DNA from: Leishmania martiniquensis
Taxonomy: Eukaryota; Euglenozoa; Kinetoplastea; Trypanosomatida; Trypanosomatidae
Assembly (NCBI RefSeq): GCF_017916325.1
Contig: NC_090162.1
Location: forward strand, 1,001,001 to 1,065,000
Direction of reading: 5' to 3'
DNA: 64,000 nucleotides
The notes below the pieces were generated by a model. The model saw only the letters and a program-made list of their open reading frames with translations. It was not told where the DNA came from and did no database searches. Below, in pieces: positions 37,190-51,600 of this stretch. The stretch's first letter is position 1, and the number at the start of each line of letters is the position of its first letter. Both the position numbers and the translations under genes were made by a program.

Positions 37190-39227
37190 ATTCCCTCTTC
37201 GCGGCCCGTGCCGGCCTCCCCTTATTGCGGTCTGGTGCTCCAGTATTCGATATTCCCTCTTCGCGGCCCGTGCCGGCCTCCCCTTATTGCGGTCTGGTGC
37301 TCCAGTATTCGATATTCCCTCTTCGCGGCCCGTGCCGGCCTCCCTTATTGCGGTCTGGTGCTCCAGTATTCGATATTCCCTCTTCGCGGCCCGTGCCGGC
37401 CTCCCCTTATTGCGGTCTGGTGCTCCAGTATTCGATATTCCCTCTTCGCGGCCCGTGCCGGCCTCCCTTATTGCGGTCTGGTGCTCCAGTATTCGATATT
37501 CCCTCTTCGCGGCCCGTGCCGGCCTCCCTTATTGCGGTCTGGTGCTCCAGTATTCGATATTCCCTCTTCGCGGCCCGTGCCGGCCTCCCCTTATTGCGGT
37601 CTGGTGCTCCAGTATTCGATATTCCCTCTTCGCGGCCCGTGCCGGCCTCCCCTTATTGCGGTCTGGTGCTCCAGTATTCGATATTCCCTCTTCGCGGCCC
37701 GTGCCGGCCTCCCCTTATTGCGGTCTGGTGCTCCAGTATTCGATATTCCCTCTTCGCGGCCCGTGCCGGCCTCCCCTTATTGCGGTCTGGTGCTCCAGTA
37801 TTCGATATTCCCTCTTCGCGGCCCGTGCCGGCCTCCCCTTATTGCGGTCTGGTGCTCCAGTATTCGATATTCCCTCTTCGCGGCCCGTGCCGGCCTCCCC
37901 TTATTGCGGTCTGGTGCTCCAGTATTCGATATTCCCTCTTCGCGGCCCGTGCCGGCCTCCCTTATTGCGGTCTGGTGCTCCAGTATTCGATATTCCCTCT
38001 TCGCGGCCCGTGCCGGCCTCCCCTTATTGCGGTCTGGTGCTCCAGTATTCGATATTCCCTCTTCGCGGCCCGTGCCGGCCTCCCCTTATTGCGGTCTGGT
38101 GCTCCAGTATTCGATATTCCCTCTTCGCGGCCCGTGCCGGCCTCCCCTTATTGCGGTCTGGTGCTCCAGTATTCGATATTCCCTCTTCGCGGCCCGTGCC
38201 GGCCTCCCCTTATTGCGGTCTGGTGCTCCAGTATTCGATATTCCCTCTTCGCGGCCCGTGCCGGCCTCCCCTTATTGCGGTCTGGTGCTCCAGTATTCGA
38301 TATTCCCTCTTCGCGGCCCGTGCCGGCCTCCCCTTATTGCGGTCTGGTGCTCCAGTATTCGATATTCCCTCTTCGCGGCCCGTGCCGGCCTCCCTTATTG
38401 CGGTCTGGTGCTCCAGTATTCGATATTCCCTCTTCGCGGCCCGTGCCGGCCTCCCCTTATTGCGGTCTGGTGCTCCAGTATTCGATATTCCCTCTTCGCG
38501 GCCCGTGCCGGCCTCCCCTTATTGCGGTCTGGTGCTCCAGTATTCGATATTCCCTCTTCGCGGCCCGTGCCGGCCTCCCCTTATTGCGGTCTGGTGCTCC
38601 AGTATTCGATATTCCCTCTTCGCGGCCCGTGCCGGCCTCCCCTTATTGCGGTCTGGTGCTCCAGTATTCGATATTCCCTCTTCGCGGCCCGTGCCGGCCT
38701 CCCCTTATTGCGGTCTGGTGCTCCAGTATTCGATATTCCCTCTTCGCGGCCCGTGCCGGCCTCCCTTATTGCGGTCTGGTGCTCCAGTATTCGATATTCC
38801 CTCTTCGCGGCCCGTGCCGGCCTCCCTTATTGCGGTCTGGTGCTCCAGTATTCGATATTCCCTCTTCGCGGCCCGTGCCGGCCTCCCCTTATTGCGGTCT
38901 GGTGCTCCAGTATTCGATATTCCCTCTTCGCGGCCCGTGCCGGCCTCCCCTTATTGCGGTCTGGTGCTCCAGTATTCGATATTCCCTCTTCGCGGCCCGT
39001 GCCGGCCTCCCCTTATTGCGGTCTGGTGCTCCAGTATTCGATATTCCCTCTTCGCGGCCCGTGCCGGCCTCCCTTATTGCGGTCTGGTGCTCCAGTATTC
39101 GATATTCCCTCTTCGCGGCCCGTGCCGGCCTCCCCTTATTGCGGTCTGGTGCTCCAGTATTCGATATTCCCTCTTCGCGGCCCGTGCCGGCCTCCCCTTA
39201 TTGCGGTCTGGTGCTCCAGTATTCGAT

Positions 39228-39658
39228 ATTCCCTCTTCGCGGCCCGTGCCGACCTCCCCTTATTGCGGTCTGGTGCTCCAGTATTCGATATTCCCTCTTC
39301 GCGGCCCGTGCCGGCCTCCCCTTATTGCGGTCTGGTGCTCCAGTATTCGATATTCCCTCTTCGCGGCCCGTGCCGACCTCCCCTTATTGCGGTCTGGTGC
39401 TCCAGTATTCGATATTCCCTCTTCGCGGCCCGTGCCGACCTCCCCTTATTGCGGTCTGGTGCTCCAGTATTCGATATTCCCTCTTCGCGGCCCGTGCCGG
39501 CCTCCCTTATTGCGGTCTGGTGCTCCAGTATTCGATATTCCCTCTTCGCGGCCCGTGCCGACCTCCCTTATTGCGGTCTGGTGCTCCAGTATTCGATATT
39601 CCCTCTTCGCGGCCCGTGCCGCCCTCCCTTATTGCGGTCTGGTGCTCCAGTATTCGAT
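39228..39658 (+). repeat. Seven-unit island altered at position 25
   Basis: Four of the seven units (39228, 39352, 39414, 39537) have A at position 25. The unit at 39598 has C there (GCCGCCC), and 39290 and 39476 are normal. The last three units are 61 bp. The position-25 A variant is otherwise concentrated at 2500-4380 and at 13849-13971, with isolated copies near 25420, 39930 and 48565. Confidence 0.8.
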
Positions 39659-42600
39659 ATTCCCTCTTCGCGGCCCGTGCCGGCCTCCCCTTATTGCGGT
39701 CTGGTGCTCCAGTATTCGATATTCCCTCTTCGCGGCCCGTGCCGGCCTCCCCTTATTGCGGTCTGGTGCTCCAGTATTCGATATTCCCTCTTCGCGGCCC
39801 GTGCCGGCCTCCCCTTATTGCGGTCTGGTGCTCCAGTATTCGATATTCCCTCTTCGCGGCCCGTGCCGGCCTCCCCTTATTGCGGTCTGGTGCTCCAGTA
39901 TTCGATATTCCCTCTTCGCGGCCCGTGCCGACCTCCCCTTATTGCGGTCTGGTGCTCCAGTATTCGATATTCCCTCTTCGCGGCCCGTGCCGGCCTCCCC
40001 TTATTGCGGTCTGGTGCTCCAGTATTCGATATTCCCTCTTCGCGGCCCGTGCCGGCCTCCCTTATTGCGGTCTGGTGCTCCAGTATTCGATATTCCCTCT
40101 TCGCGGCCCGTGCCGGCCTCCCCTTATTGCGGTCTGGTGCTCCAGTATTCGATATTCCTCTTCGCGGCCCGTGCCGGCCTCCCCTTATTGCGGTCTGGTG
40201 CTCCAGTATTCGATATTCCCTCTTCGCGGCCCGTGCCGGCCTCCCCTTATTGCGGTCTGGTGCTCCAGTATTCGATATTCCCTCTTCGCGGCCCGTGCCG
40301 GCCTCCCCTTATTGCGGTCTGGTGCTCCAGTATTCGATATTCCCTCTTCGCGGCCCGTGCCGGCCTCCCTTATTGCGGTCTGGTGCTCCAGTATTCGATA
40401 TTCCCTCTTCGCGGCCCGTGCCGGCCTCCCCTTATTGCGGTCTGGTGCTCCAGTATTCGATATTCCCTCTTCGCGGCCCGTGCCGGCCTCCCCTTATTGC
40501 GGTCTGGTGCTCCAGTATTCGATATTCCCTCTTCGCGGCCCGTGCCGGCCTCCCCTTATTGCGGTCTGGTGCTCCAGTATTCGATATTCCCTCTTCGCGG
40601 CCCGTGCCGGCCTCCCCTTATTGCGGTCTGGTGCTCCAGTATTCGATATTCCCTCTTCGCGGCCCGTGCCGGCCTCCCCTTATTGCGGTCTGGTGCTCCA
40701 GTATTCGATATTCCTCTTCGCGGCCCGTGCCGGCCTCCCCTTATTGCGGTCTGGTGCTCCAGTATTCGATATTCCCTCTTCGCGGCCCGTGCCGGCCTCC
40801 CCTTATTGCGGTCTGGTGCTCCAGTATTCGATATTCCCTCTTCGCGGCCCGTGCCGGCCTCCCCTTATTGCGGTCTGGTGCTCCAGTATTCGATATTCCC
40901 TCTTCGCGGCCCGTGCCGGCCTCCCTTATTGCGGTCTGGTGCTCCAGTATTCGATATTCCCTCTTCGCGGCCCGTGCCGGCCTCCCCTTATTGCGGTCTG
41001 GTGCTCCAGTATTCGATATTCCCTCTTCGCGGCCCGTGCCGGCCTCCCCTTATTGCGGTCTGGTGCTCCAGTATTCGATATTCCCTCTTCGCTGCCCGTG
41101 CCGGCCTCCCCTTATTGCGGTCTGGTGCTCCAGTATTCGATATTCCCTCTTCGCGGCCCGTGCCGGCCTCCCCTTATTGCGGTCTGGTGCTCCAGTATTC
41201 GATATTCCCTCTTCGCGGCCCGTGCCGGCCTCCCCTTATTGCGGTCTGGTGCTCCAGTATTCGATATTCCTCTTCGCGGCCCGTGCCGGCCTCCCCTTAT
41301 TGCGGTCTGGTGCTCCAGTATTCGATATTCCCTCTTCGCGGCCCGTGCCGGCCTCCCCTTATTGCGGTCTGGTGCTCCAGTATTCGATATTCCTCTTCGC
41401 GGCCCGTGCCGGCCTCCCCTTATTGCGGTCTGGTGCTCCAGTATTCGATATTCCCTCTTCGCGGCCCGTGCCGGCCTCCCTTATTGCGGTCTGGTGCTCC
41501 AGTATTCGATATTCCCTCTTCGCGGCCCGTGCCGGCCTCCCCTTATTGCGGTCTGGTGCTCCAGTATTCGATATTCCCTCTTCGCGGCCCGTGCCGGCCT
41601 CCCCTTATTGCGGTCTGGTGCTCCAGTATTCGATATTCCCTCTTCGCGGCCCGTGCCGGCCTCCCCTTATTGCGGTCTGGTGCTCCAGTATTCGATATTC
41701 CCTCTTCGCGGCCCGTGCCGGCCTCCCCTTATTGCGGTCTGGTGCTCCAGTATTCGATATTCCCTCTTCGCGGCCCGTGCCGGCCTCCCCTTATTGCGGT
41801 CTGGTGCTCCAGTATTCGATATTCCCTCTTCGCGGCCCGTGCCGGCCTCCCCTTATTGCGGTCTGGTGCTCCAGTATTCGATATTCCTCTTCGCGGCCCG
41901 TGCCGGCCTCCCCTTATTGCGGTCTGGTGCTCCAGTATTCGATATTCCCTCTTCGCGGCCCGTGCCGGCCTCCCTTATTGCGGTCTGGTGCTCCAGTATT
42001 CGATATTCCCTCTTCGCGGCCCGTGCCGGCCTCCCTTATTGCGGTCTGGTGCTCCAGTATTCGATATTCCCTCTTCGCGGCCCGTGCCGGCCTCCCCTTA
42101 TTGCGGTCTGGTGCTCCAGTATTCGATATTCCCTCTTCGCGGCCCGTGCCGGCCTCCCTTATTGCGGTCTGGTGCTCCAGTATTCGATATTCCCTCTTCG
42201 CGGCCCGTGCCGGCCTCCCCTTATTGCGGTCTGGTGCTCCAGTATTCGATATTCCCTCTTCGCGGCCCGTGCCGGCCTCCCCTTATTGCGGTCTGGTGCT
42301 CCAGTATTCGATATTCCCTCTTCGCGGCCCGTGCCGGCCTCCCCTTATTGCGGTCTGGTGCTCCAGTATTCGATATTCCCTCTTCGCGGCCCGTGCCGGC
42401 CTCCCCTTATTGCGGTCTGGTGCTCCAGTATTCGATATTCCCTCTTCGCGGCCCGTGCCGGCCTCCCCTTATTGCGGTCTGGTGCTCCAGTATTCGATAT
42501 TCCCTCTTCGCGGCCCGTGCCGGCCTCCCCTTATTGCGGTCTGGTGCTCCAGTATTCGATATTCCCTCTTCGCGGCCCGTGCCGGCCTCCCCTTATTGCG

Positions 42601-45517
42601 GTCTGGTGCTCCAGTATTCGATATTCCCTCTTCGCGGCCCGTGCCGGCCTCCCCTTATTGCGGTCTGGTGCTCCAGTATTCGATATTCCTCTTCGCGGCC
42701 CGTGCCGGCCTCCCCTTATTGCGGTCTGGTGCTCCAGTATTCGATATTCCTCTTCGCGGCCCGTGCCGGCCTCCCCTTATTGCGGTCTGGTGCTCCAGTA
42801 TTCGATATTCCTCTTCGCGGCCCGTGCCGGCCTCCCCTTATTGCGGTCTGGTGCTCCAGTATTCGATATTCCCTCTTCGCGGCCCGTGCCGGCCTCCCCT
42901 TATTGCGGTCTGGTGCTCCAGTATTCGATATTCCCTCTTCGCGGCCCGTGCCGGCCTCCCCTTATTGCGGTCTGGTGCTCCAGTATTCGATATTCCCTCT
43001 TCGCGGCCCGTGCCGGCCTCCCCTTATTGCGGTCTGGTGCTCCAGTATTCGATATTCCCTCTTCGCGGCCCGTGCCGGCCTCCCCTTATTGCGGTCTGGT
43101 GCTCCAGTATTCGATATTCCTCTTCGCGGCCCGTGCCGGCCTCCCCTTATTGCGGTCTGGTGCTCCAGTATTCGATATTCCCTCTTCGCGGCCCGTGCCG
43201 GCCTCCCCTTATTGCGGTCTGGTGCTCCAGTATTCGATATTCCCTCTTCGCGGCCCGTGCCGGCCTCCCCTTATTGCGGTCTGGTGCTCCAGTATTCGAT
43301 ATTCCCTCTTCGCGGCCCGTGCCGGCCTCCCCTTATTGCGGTCTGGTGCTCCAGTATTCGATATTCCCTCTTCGCGGCCCGTGCCGGCCTCCCTTATTGC
43401 GGTCTGGTGCTCCAGTATTCGATATTCCCTCTTCGCGGCCCGTGCCGGCCTCCCCTTATTGCGGTCTGGTGCTCCAGTATTCGATATTCCCTCTTCGCGG
43501 CCCGTGCCGGCCTCCCCTTATTGCGGTCTGGTGCTCCAGTATTCGATATTCCCTCTTCGCGGCCCGTGCCGGCCTCCCCTTATTGCGGTCTGGTGCTCCA
43601 GTATTCGATATTCCCTCTTCGCGGCCCGTGCCGGCCTCCCTTATTGCGGTCTGGTGCTCCAGTATTCGATATTCCTCTTCGCGGCCCGTGCCGGCCTCCC
43701 TTATTGCGGTCTGGTGCTCCAGTATTCGATATTCCCTCTTCGCGGCCCGTGCCGGCCTCCCTTATTGCGGTCTGGTGCTCCAGTATTCGATATTCCCTCT
43801 TCGCGGCCCGTGCCGGCCTCCCCTTATTGCGGTCTGGTGCTCCAGTATTCGATATTCCTCTTCGCGGCCCGTGCCGGCCTCCCCTTATTGCGGTCTGGTG
43901 CTCCAGTATTCGATATTCCCTCTTCGCGGCCCGTGTCGGCCTCCCCTTATTGCGGTCTGGTGCTCCAGTATTCGATATTCCCTCTTCGCGGCCCGTGCCG
44001 GCCTCCCCTTATTGCGGTCTGGTGCTCCAGTATTCGATATTCCCTCTTCGCGGCCCGTGCCGGCCTCCCCTTATTGCGGTCTGGTGCTCCAGTATTCGAT
44101 ATTCCCTCTTCGCGGCCCGTGCCGGCCTCCCCTTATTGCGGTCTGGTGCTCCAGTATTCGATATTCCCTCTTCGCGGCCCGTGCCGGCCTCCCCTTATTG
44201 CGGTCTGGTGCTCCAGTATTCGATATTCCCTCTTCGCGGCCCGTGCCGGCCTCCCCTTATTGCGGTCTGGTGCTCCAGTATTCGATATTCCCTCTTCGCG
44301 GCCCGTGCCGGCCTCCCCTTATTGCGGTCTGGTGCTCCAGTATTCGATATTCCTCTTCGCGGCCCGTGCCGGCCTCCCCTTATTGCGGTCTGGTGCTCCA
44401 GTATTCGATATTCCCTCTTCGCGGCCCGTGCCGGCCTCCCCTTATTGCGGTCTGGTGCTCCAGTATTCGATATTCCCTCTTCGCGGCCCGTGCCGGCCTC
44501 CCCTTATTGCGGTCTGGTGCTCCAGTATTCGATATTCCCTCTTCGCGGCCCGTGCCGGCCTCCCCTTATTGCGGTCTGGTGCTCCAGTATTCGATATTCC
44601 TCTTCGCGGCCCGTGCCGGCCTCCCCTTATTGCGGTCTGGTGCTCCAGTATTCGATATTCCCTCTTCGCGGCCCGTGCCGGCCTCCCCTTATTGCGGTCT
44701 GGTGCTCCAGTATTCGATATTCCTCTTCGCGGCCCGTGCCGGCCTCCCCTTATTGCGGTCTGGTGCTCCAGTATTCGATATTCCCTCTTCGCGGCCCGTG
44801 CCGGCCTCCCCTTATTGCGGTCTGGTGCTCCAGTATTCGATATTCCCTCTTCGCGGCCCGTGCCGGCCTCCCCTTATTGCGGTCTGGTGCTCCAGTATTC
44901 GATATTCCCTCTTCGCGGCCCGTGCCGGCCTCCCTTATTGCGGTCTGGTGCTCCAGTATTCGATATTCCCTCTTCGCGGCCCGTGCCGGCCTCCCCTTAT
45001 TGCGGTCTGGTGCTCCAGTATTCGATATTCCTCTTCGCGGCCCGTGCCGGCCTCCCTTATTGCGGTCTGGTGCTCCAGTATTCGATATTCCCTCTTCGCG
45101 GCCCGTGCCGGCCTCCCCTTATTGCGGTCTGGTGCTCCAGTATTCGATATTCCTCTTCGCGGCCCGTGCCGGCCTCCCCTTATTGCGGTCTGGTGCTCCA
45201 GTATTCGATATTCCTCTTCGCGGCCCGTGCCGGCCTCCCCTTATTGCGGTCTGGTGCTCCAGTATTCGATATTCCCTCTTCGCGGCCCGTGCCGGCCTCC
45301 CCTTATTGCGGTCTGGTGCTCCAGTATTCGATATTCCTCTTCGCGGCCCGTGCCGGCCTCCCCTTATTGCGGTCTGGTGCTCCAGTATTCGATATTCCCT
45401 CTTCGCGGCCCGTGCCGGCCTCCCCTTATTGCGGTCTGGTGCTCCAGTATTCGATATTCCCTCTTCGCGGCCCGTGCCGGCCTCCCCTTATTGCGGTCTG
45501 GTGCTCCAGTATTCGAT

Positions 45518-45641
45518 ATTCCCTTTTCGCGGCCCGTGCCGGCCTCCCCTTATTGCGGTCTGGTGCTCCAGTATTCGATATTCCCTTTTCGCGGCCCGTG
45601 CCGGCCTCCCCTTATTGCGGTCTGGTGCTCCAGTATTCGAT
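45518..45641 (+). repeat. Pair of position-8 T units
   Basis: Two consecutive units (45518 and 45580) carry T at position 8 and are full length, inside a neighbourhood rich in 61-bp units. A shared rare change in adjacent copies points to local duplication of one variant. Confidence 0.75.
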
Positions 45642-48600
45642 ATTCCTCTTCGCGGCCCGTGCCGGCCTCCCCTTATTGCGGTCTGGTGCTCCAGTATTCG
45701 ATATTCCTCTTCGCGGCCCGTGCCGGCCTCCCCTTATTGCGGTCTGGTGCTCCAGTATTCGATATTCCCTCTTCGCGGCCCGTGCCGGCCTCCCCTTATT
45801 GCGGTCTGGTGCTCCAGTATTCGATATTCCCTCTTCGCGGCCCGTGCCGGCCTCCCCTTATTGCGGTCTGGTGCTCCAGTATTCGATATTCCCTCTTCGC
45901 GGCCCGTGCCGGCCTCCCCTTATTGCGGTCTGGTGCTCCAGTATTCGATATTCCCTCTTCGCGGCCCGTGCCGGCCTCCCCTTATTGCGGTCTGGTGCTC
46001 CAGTATTCGATATTCCTCTTCGCGGCCCGTGCCGGCCTCCCCTTATTGCGGTCTGGTGCTCCAGTATTCGATATTCCCTCTTCGCGGCCCGTGCCGGCCT
46101 CCCCTTATTGCGGTCTGGTGCTCCAGTATTCGATATTCCCTCTTCGCGGCCCGTGCCGGCCTCCCTTATTGCGGTCTGGTGCTCCAGTATTCGATATTCC
46201 TCTTCGCGGCCCGTGCCGGCCTCCCCTTATTGCGGTCTGGTGCTCCAGTATTCGATATTCCCTCTTCGCGGCCCGTGCCGGCCTCCCCTTATTGCGGTCT
46301 GGTGCTCCAGTATTCGATATTCCCTCTTCGCGGCCCGTGCCGGCCTCCCCTTATTGCGGTCTGGTGCTCCAGTATTCGATATTCCTCTTCGCGGCCCGTG
46401 CCGGCCTCCCCTTATTGCGGTCTGGTGCTCCAGTATTCGATATTCCCTCTTCGCGGCCCGTGCCGGCCTCCCCTTATTGCGGTCTGGTGCTCCAGTATTC
46501 GATATTCCTCTTCGCGGCCCGTGCCGGCCTCCCCTTATTGCGGTCTGGTGCTCCAGTATTCGATATTCCCTCTTCGCGGCCCGTGCCGGCCTCCCCTTAT
46601 TGCGGTCTGGTGCTCCAGTATTCGATATTCCTCTTCGCGGCCCGTGCCGGCCTCCCCTTATTGCGGTCTGGTGCTCCAGTATTCGATATTCCCTCTTCGC
46701 GGCCCGTGCCGGCCTCCCCTTATTGCGGTCTGGTGCTCCAGTATTCGATATTCCCTCTTCGCGGCCCGTGCCGGCCTCCCCTTATTGCGGTCTGGTGCTC
46801 CAGTATTCGATATTCCCTCTTCGCGGCCCGTGCCGGCCTCCCCTTATTGCGGTCTGGTGCTCCAGTATTCGATATTCCCTCTTCGCGGCCCGTGCCGGCC
46901 TCCCCTTATTGCGGTCTGGTGCTCCAGTATTCGATATTCCCTCTTCGCGGCCCGTGCCGGCCTCCCTTATTGCGGTCTGGTGCTCCAGTATTCGATATTC
47001 CCTCTTCGCGGCCCGTGCCGGCCTCCCCTTATTGCGGTCTGGTGCTCCAGTATTCGATATTCCCTCTTCGCGGCCCGTGCCGGCCTCCCCTTATTGCGGT
47101 CTGGTGCTCCAGTATTCGATATTCCCTCTTCGCGGCCCGTGCCGGCCTCCCCTTATTGCGGTCTGGTGCTCCAGTATTCGATATTCCCTCTTCGCGGCCC
47201 GTGCCGGCCTCCCCTTATTGCGGTCTGGTGCTCCAGTATTCGATATTCCTCTTCGCGGCCCGTGCCGGCCTCCCCTTATTGCGGTCTGGTGCTCCAGTAT
47301 TCGATATTCCCTCTTCGCGGCCCGTGCCGGCCTCCCTTATTGCGGTCTGGTGCTCCAGTATTCGATATTCCCTCTTCGCGGCCCGTGCCGGCCTCCCCTT
47401 ATTGCGGTCTGGTGCTCCAGTATTCGATATTCCCTCTTCGCGGCCCGTGCCGGCCTCCCCTTATTGCGGTCTGGTGCTCCAGTATTCGATATTCCCTCTT
47501 CGCGGCCCGTGCCGGCCTCCCCTTATTGCGGTCTGGTGCTCCAGTATTCGATATTCCCTCTTCGCGGCCCGTGCCGGCCTCCCCTTATTGCGGTCTGGTG
47601 CTCCAGTATTCGATATTCCCTCTTCGCGGCCCGTGCCGGCCTCCCCTTATTGCGGTCTGGTGCTCCAGTATTCGATATTCCCTCTTCGCGGCCCGTGCCG
47701 GCCTCCCTTATTGCGGTCTGGTGCTCCAGTATTCGATATTCCCTCTTCGCGGCCCGTGCCGGCCTCCCCTTATTGCGGTCTGGTGCTCCAGTATTCGATA
47801 TTCCCTCTTCGCGGCCCGTGCCGGCCTCCCCTTATTGCGGTCTGGTGCTCCAGTATTCGATATTCCCTCTTCGCGGCCCGTGCCGGCCTCCCCTTATTGC
47901 GGTCTGGTGCTCCAGTATTCGATATTCCCTCTTCGCGGCCCGTGCCGGCCTCCCCTTATTGCGGTCTGGTGCTCCAGTATTCGATATTCCTCTTCGCGGC
48001 CCGTGCCGGCCTCCCCTTATTGCGGTCTGGTGCTCCAGTATTCGATATTCCCTCTTCGCGGCCCGTGCCGGCCTCCCCTTATTGCGGTCTGGTGCTCCAG
48101 TATTCGATATTCCCTCTTCGCGGCCCGTGCCGGCCTCCCCTTATTGCGGTCTGGTGCTCCAGTATTCGATATTCCCTCTTCGCGGCCCGTGCCGGCCTCC
48201 CCTTATTTCGGTCTGGTGCTCCAGTATTCGATATTCCTCTTCGCGGCCCGTGCCGGCCTCCCCTTATTGCGGTCTGGTGCTCCAGTATTCGATATTCCTC
48301 TTCGCGGCCCGTGCCGGCCTCCCCTTATTGCGGTCTGGTGCTCCAGTATTCGATATTCCCTCTTCGCGGCCCGTGCCGGCCTCCCCTTATTGCGGTCTGG
48401 TGCTCCAGTATTCGATATTCCCTCTTCGCGGCCCGTGCCGGCCTCCCCTTATTGCGGTCTGGTGCTCCAGTATTCGATATTCCCTCTTCGCGGCCCGTGC
48501 CGGCCTCCCCTTATTGCGGTCTGGTGCTCCAGTATTCGATATTCCCTCTTCGCGGCCCGTGCCGACCTCCCTTATTGCGGTCTGGTGCTCCAGTATTCGA

Positions 48601-51600
48601 TATTCCTCTTCGCGGCCCGTGCCGGCCTCCCCTTATTGCGGTCTGGTGCTCCAGTATTCGATATTCCCTCTTCGCGGCCCGTGCCGGCCTCCCCTTATTG
48701 CGGTCTGGTGCTCCAGTATTCGATATTCCCTCTTCGCGGCCCGTGCCGGCCTCCCCTTATTGCGGTCTGGTGCTCCAGTATTCGATATTCCCTCTTCGCG
48801 GCCCGTGCCGGCCTCCCCTTATTGCGGTCTGGTGCTCCAGTATTCGATATTCCCTCTTCGCGGCCCGTGTCGGCCTCCCCTTATTGCGGTCTGGTGCTCC
48901 AGTATTCGATATTCCCTCTTCGCGGCCCGTGCCGGCCTCCCCTTATTGCGGTCTGGTGCTCCAGTATTCGATATTCCCTCTTCGCGGCCCGTGCCGGCCT
49001 CCCCTTATTGCGGTCTGGTGCTCCAGTATTCGATATTCCCTCTTCGCGGCCCGTGCCGGCCTCCCCTTATTGCGGTCTGGTGCTCCAGTATTCGATATTC
49101 CCTCTTCGCGGCCCGTGCCGGCCTCCCCTTATTGCGGTCTGGTGCTCCAGTATTCGATATTCCCTCTTCGCGGCCCGTGCCGGCCTCCCCTTATTGCGGT
49201 CTGGTGCTCCAGTATTCGATATTCCCTCTTCGCGGCCCGTGCCGGCCTCCCCTTATTGCGGTCTGGTGCTCCAGTATTCGATATTCCTCTTCGCGGCCCG
49301 TGCCGGCCTCCCCTTATTGCGGTCTGGTGCTCCAGTATTCGATATTCCCTCTTCGCGGCCCGTGCCGGCCTCCCCTTATTGCGGTCTGGTGCTCCAGTAT
49401 TCGATATTCCCTCTTCGCGGCCCGTGCCGGCCTCCCTTATTGCGGTCTGGTGCTCCAGTATTCGATATTCCCTCTTCGCGGCCCGTGCCGGCCTCCCCTT
49501 ATTGCGGTCTGGTGCTCCAGTATTCGATATTCCTCTTCGCGGCCCGTGCCGGCCTCCCCTTATTGCGGTCTGGTGCTCCAGTATTCGATATTCCCTCTTC
49601 GCGGCCCGTGCCGGCCTCCCCTTATTGCGGTCTGGTGCTCCAGTATTCGATATTCCCTCTTCGCGGCCCGTGCCGGCCTCCCCTTATTGCGGTCTGGTGC
49701 TCCAGTATTCGATATTCCCTCTTCGCGGCCCGTGCCGGCCTCCCCTTATTGCGGTCTGGTGCTCCAGTATTCGATATTCCTCTTCGCGGCCCGTGCCGGC
49801 CTCCCCTTATTGCGGTCTGGTGCTCCAGTATTCGATATTCCCTCTTCGCGGCCCGTGCCGGCCTCCCCTTATTGCGGTCTGGTGCTCCAGTATTCGATAT
49901 TCCCTCTTCGCGGCCCGTGCCGGCCTCCCTTATTGCGGTCTGGTGCTCCAGTATTCGATATTCCCTCTTCGCGGCCCGTGCCGGCCTCCCTTATTGCGGT
50001 CTGGTGCTCCAGTATTCGATATTCCTCTTCGCGGCCCGTGCCGGCCTCCCTTATTGCGGTCTGGTGCTCCAGTATTCGATATTCCCTCTTCGCGGCCCGT
50101 GCCGGCCTCCCCTTATTGCGGTCTGGTGCTCCAGTATTCGATATTCCTCTTCGCGGCCCGTGCCGGCCTCCCTTATTGCGGTCTGGTGCTCCAGTATTCG
50201 ATATTCCCTCTTCGCGGCCCGTGCCGGCCTCCCCTTATTGCGGTCTGGTGCTCCAGTATTCGATATTCCCTCTTCGCGGCCCGTGCCGGCCTCCCCTTAT
50301 TGCGGTCTGGTGCTCCAGTATTCGATATTCCCTCTTCGCGGCCCGTGCCGGCCTCCCCTTATTGCGGTCTGGTGCTCCAGTATTCGATATTCCCTCTTCG
50401 CGGCCCGTGCCGGCCTCCCTTATTGCGGTCTGGTGCTCCAGTATTCGATATTCCCTCTTCGCGGCCCGTGCCGGCCTCCCCTTATTGCGGTCTGGTGCTC
50501 CAGTATTCGATATTCCCTCTTCGCGGCCCGTGCCGGCCTCCCCTTATTGCGGTCTGGTGCTCCAGTATTCGATATTCCTCTTCGCGGCCCGTGCCGGCCT
50601 CCCTTATTGCGGTCTGGTGCTCCAGTATTCGATATTCCCTCTTCGCGGCCCGTGCCGGCCTCCCCTTATTGCGGTCTGGTGCTCCAGTATTCGATATTCC
50701 CTCTTCGCGGCCCGTGCCGGCCTCCCCTTATTGCGGTCTGGTGCTCCAGTATTCGATATTCCTCTTCGCGGCCCGTGCCGGCCTCCCCTTATTGCGGTCT
50801 GGTGCTCCAGTATTCGATATTCCCTCTTCGCGGCCCGTGCCGGCCTCCCCTTATTGCGGTCTGGTGCTCCAGTATTCGATATTCCCTCTTCGCGGCCCGT
50901 GCCGGCCTCCCCTTATTGCGGTCTGGTGCTCCAGTATTCGATATTCCTCTTCGCGGCCCGTGCCGGCCTCCCCTTATTGCGGTCTGGTGCTCCAGTATTC
51001 GATATTCCTCTTCGCGGCCCGTGCCGGCCTCCCCTTATTGCGGTCTGGTGCTCCAGTATTCGATATTCCCTCTTCGCGGCCCGTGCCGGCCTCCCCTTAT
51101 TGCGGTCTGGTGCTCCAGTATTCGATATTCCTCTTCGCGGCCCGTGCCGGCCTCCCCTTATTGCGGTCTGGTGCTCCAGTATTCGATATTCCCTCTTCGC
51201 GGCCCGTGCCGGCCTCCCCTTATTGCGGTCTGGTGCTCCAGTATTCGATATTCCCTCTTCGCGGCCCGTGCCGGCCTCCCCTTATTGCGGTCTGGTGCTC
51301 CAGTATTCGATATTCCTCTTCGCGGCCCGTGCCGGCCTCCCCTTATTGCGGTCTGGTGCTCCAGTATTCGATATTCCCTCTTCGCGGCCCGTGCCGGCCT
51401 CCCCTTATTGCGGTCTGGTGCTCCAGTATTCGATATTCCCTCTTCGCGGCCCGTGCCGGCCTCCCCTTATTGCGGTCTGGTGCTCCAGTATTCGATATTC
51501 CTCTTCGCGGCCCGTGCCGGCCTCCCTTATTGCGGTCTGGTGCTCCAGTATTCGATATTCCCTCTTCGCGGCCCGTGCCGGCCTCCCCTTATTGCGGTCT

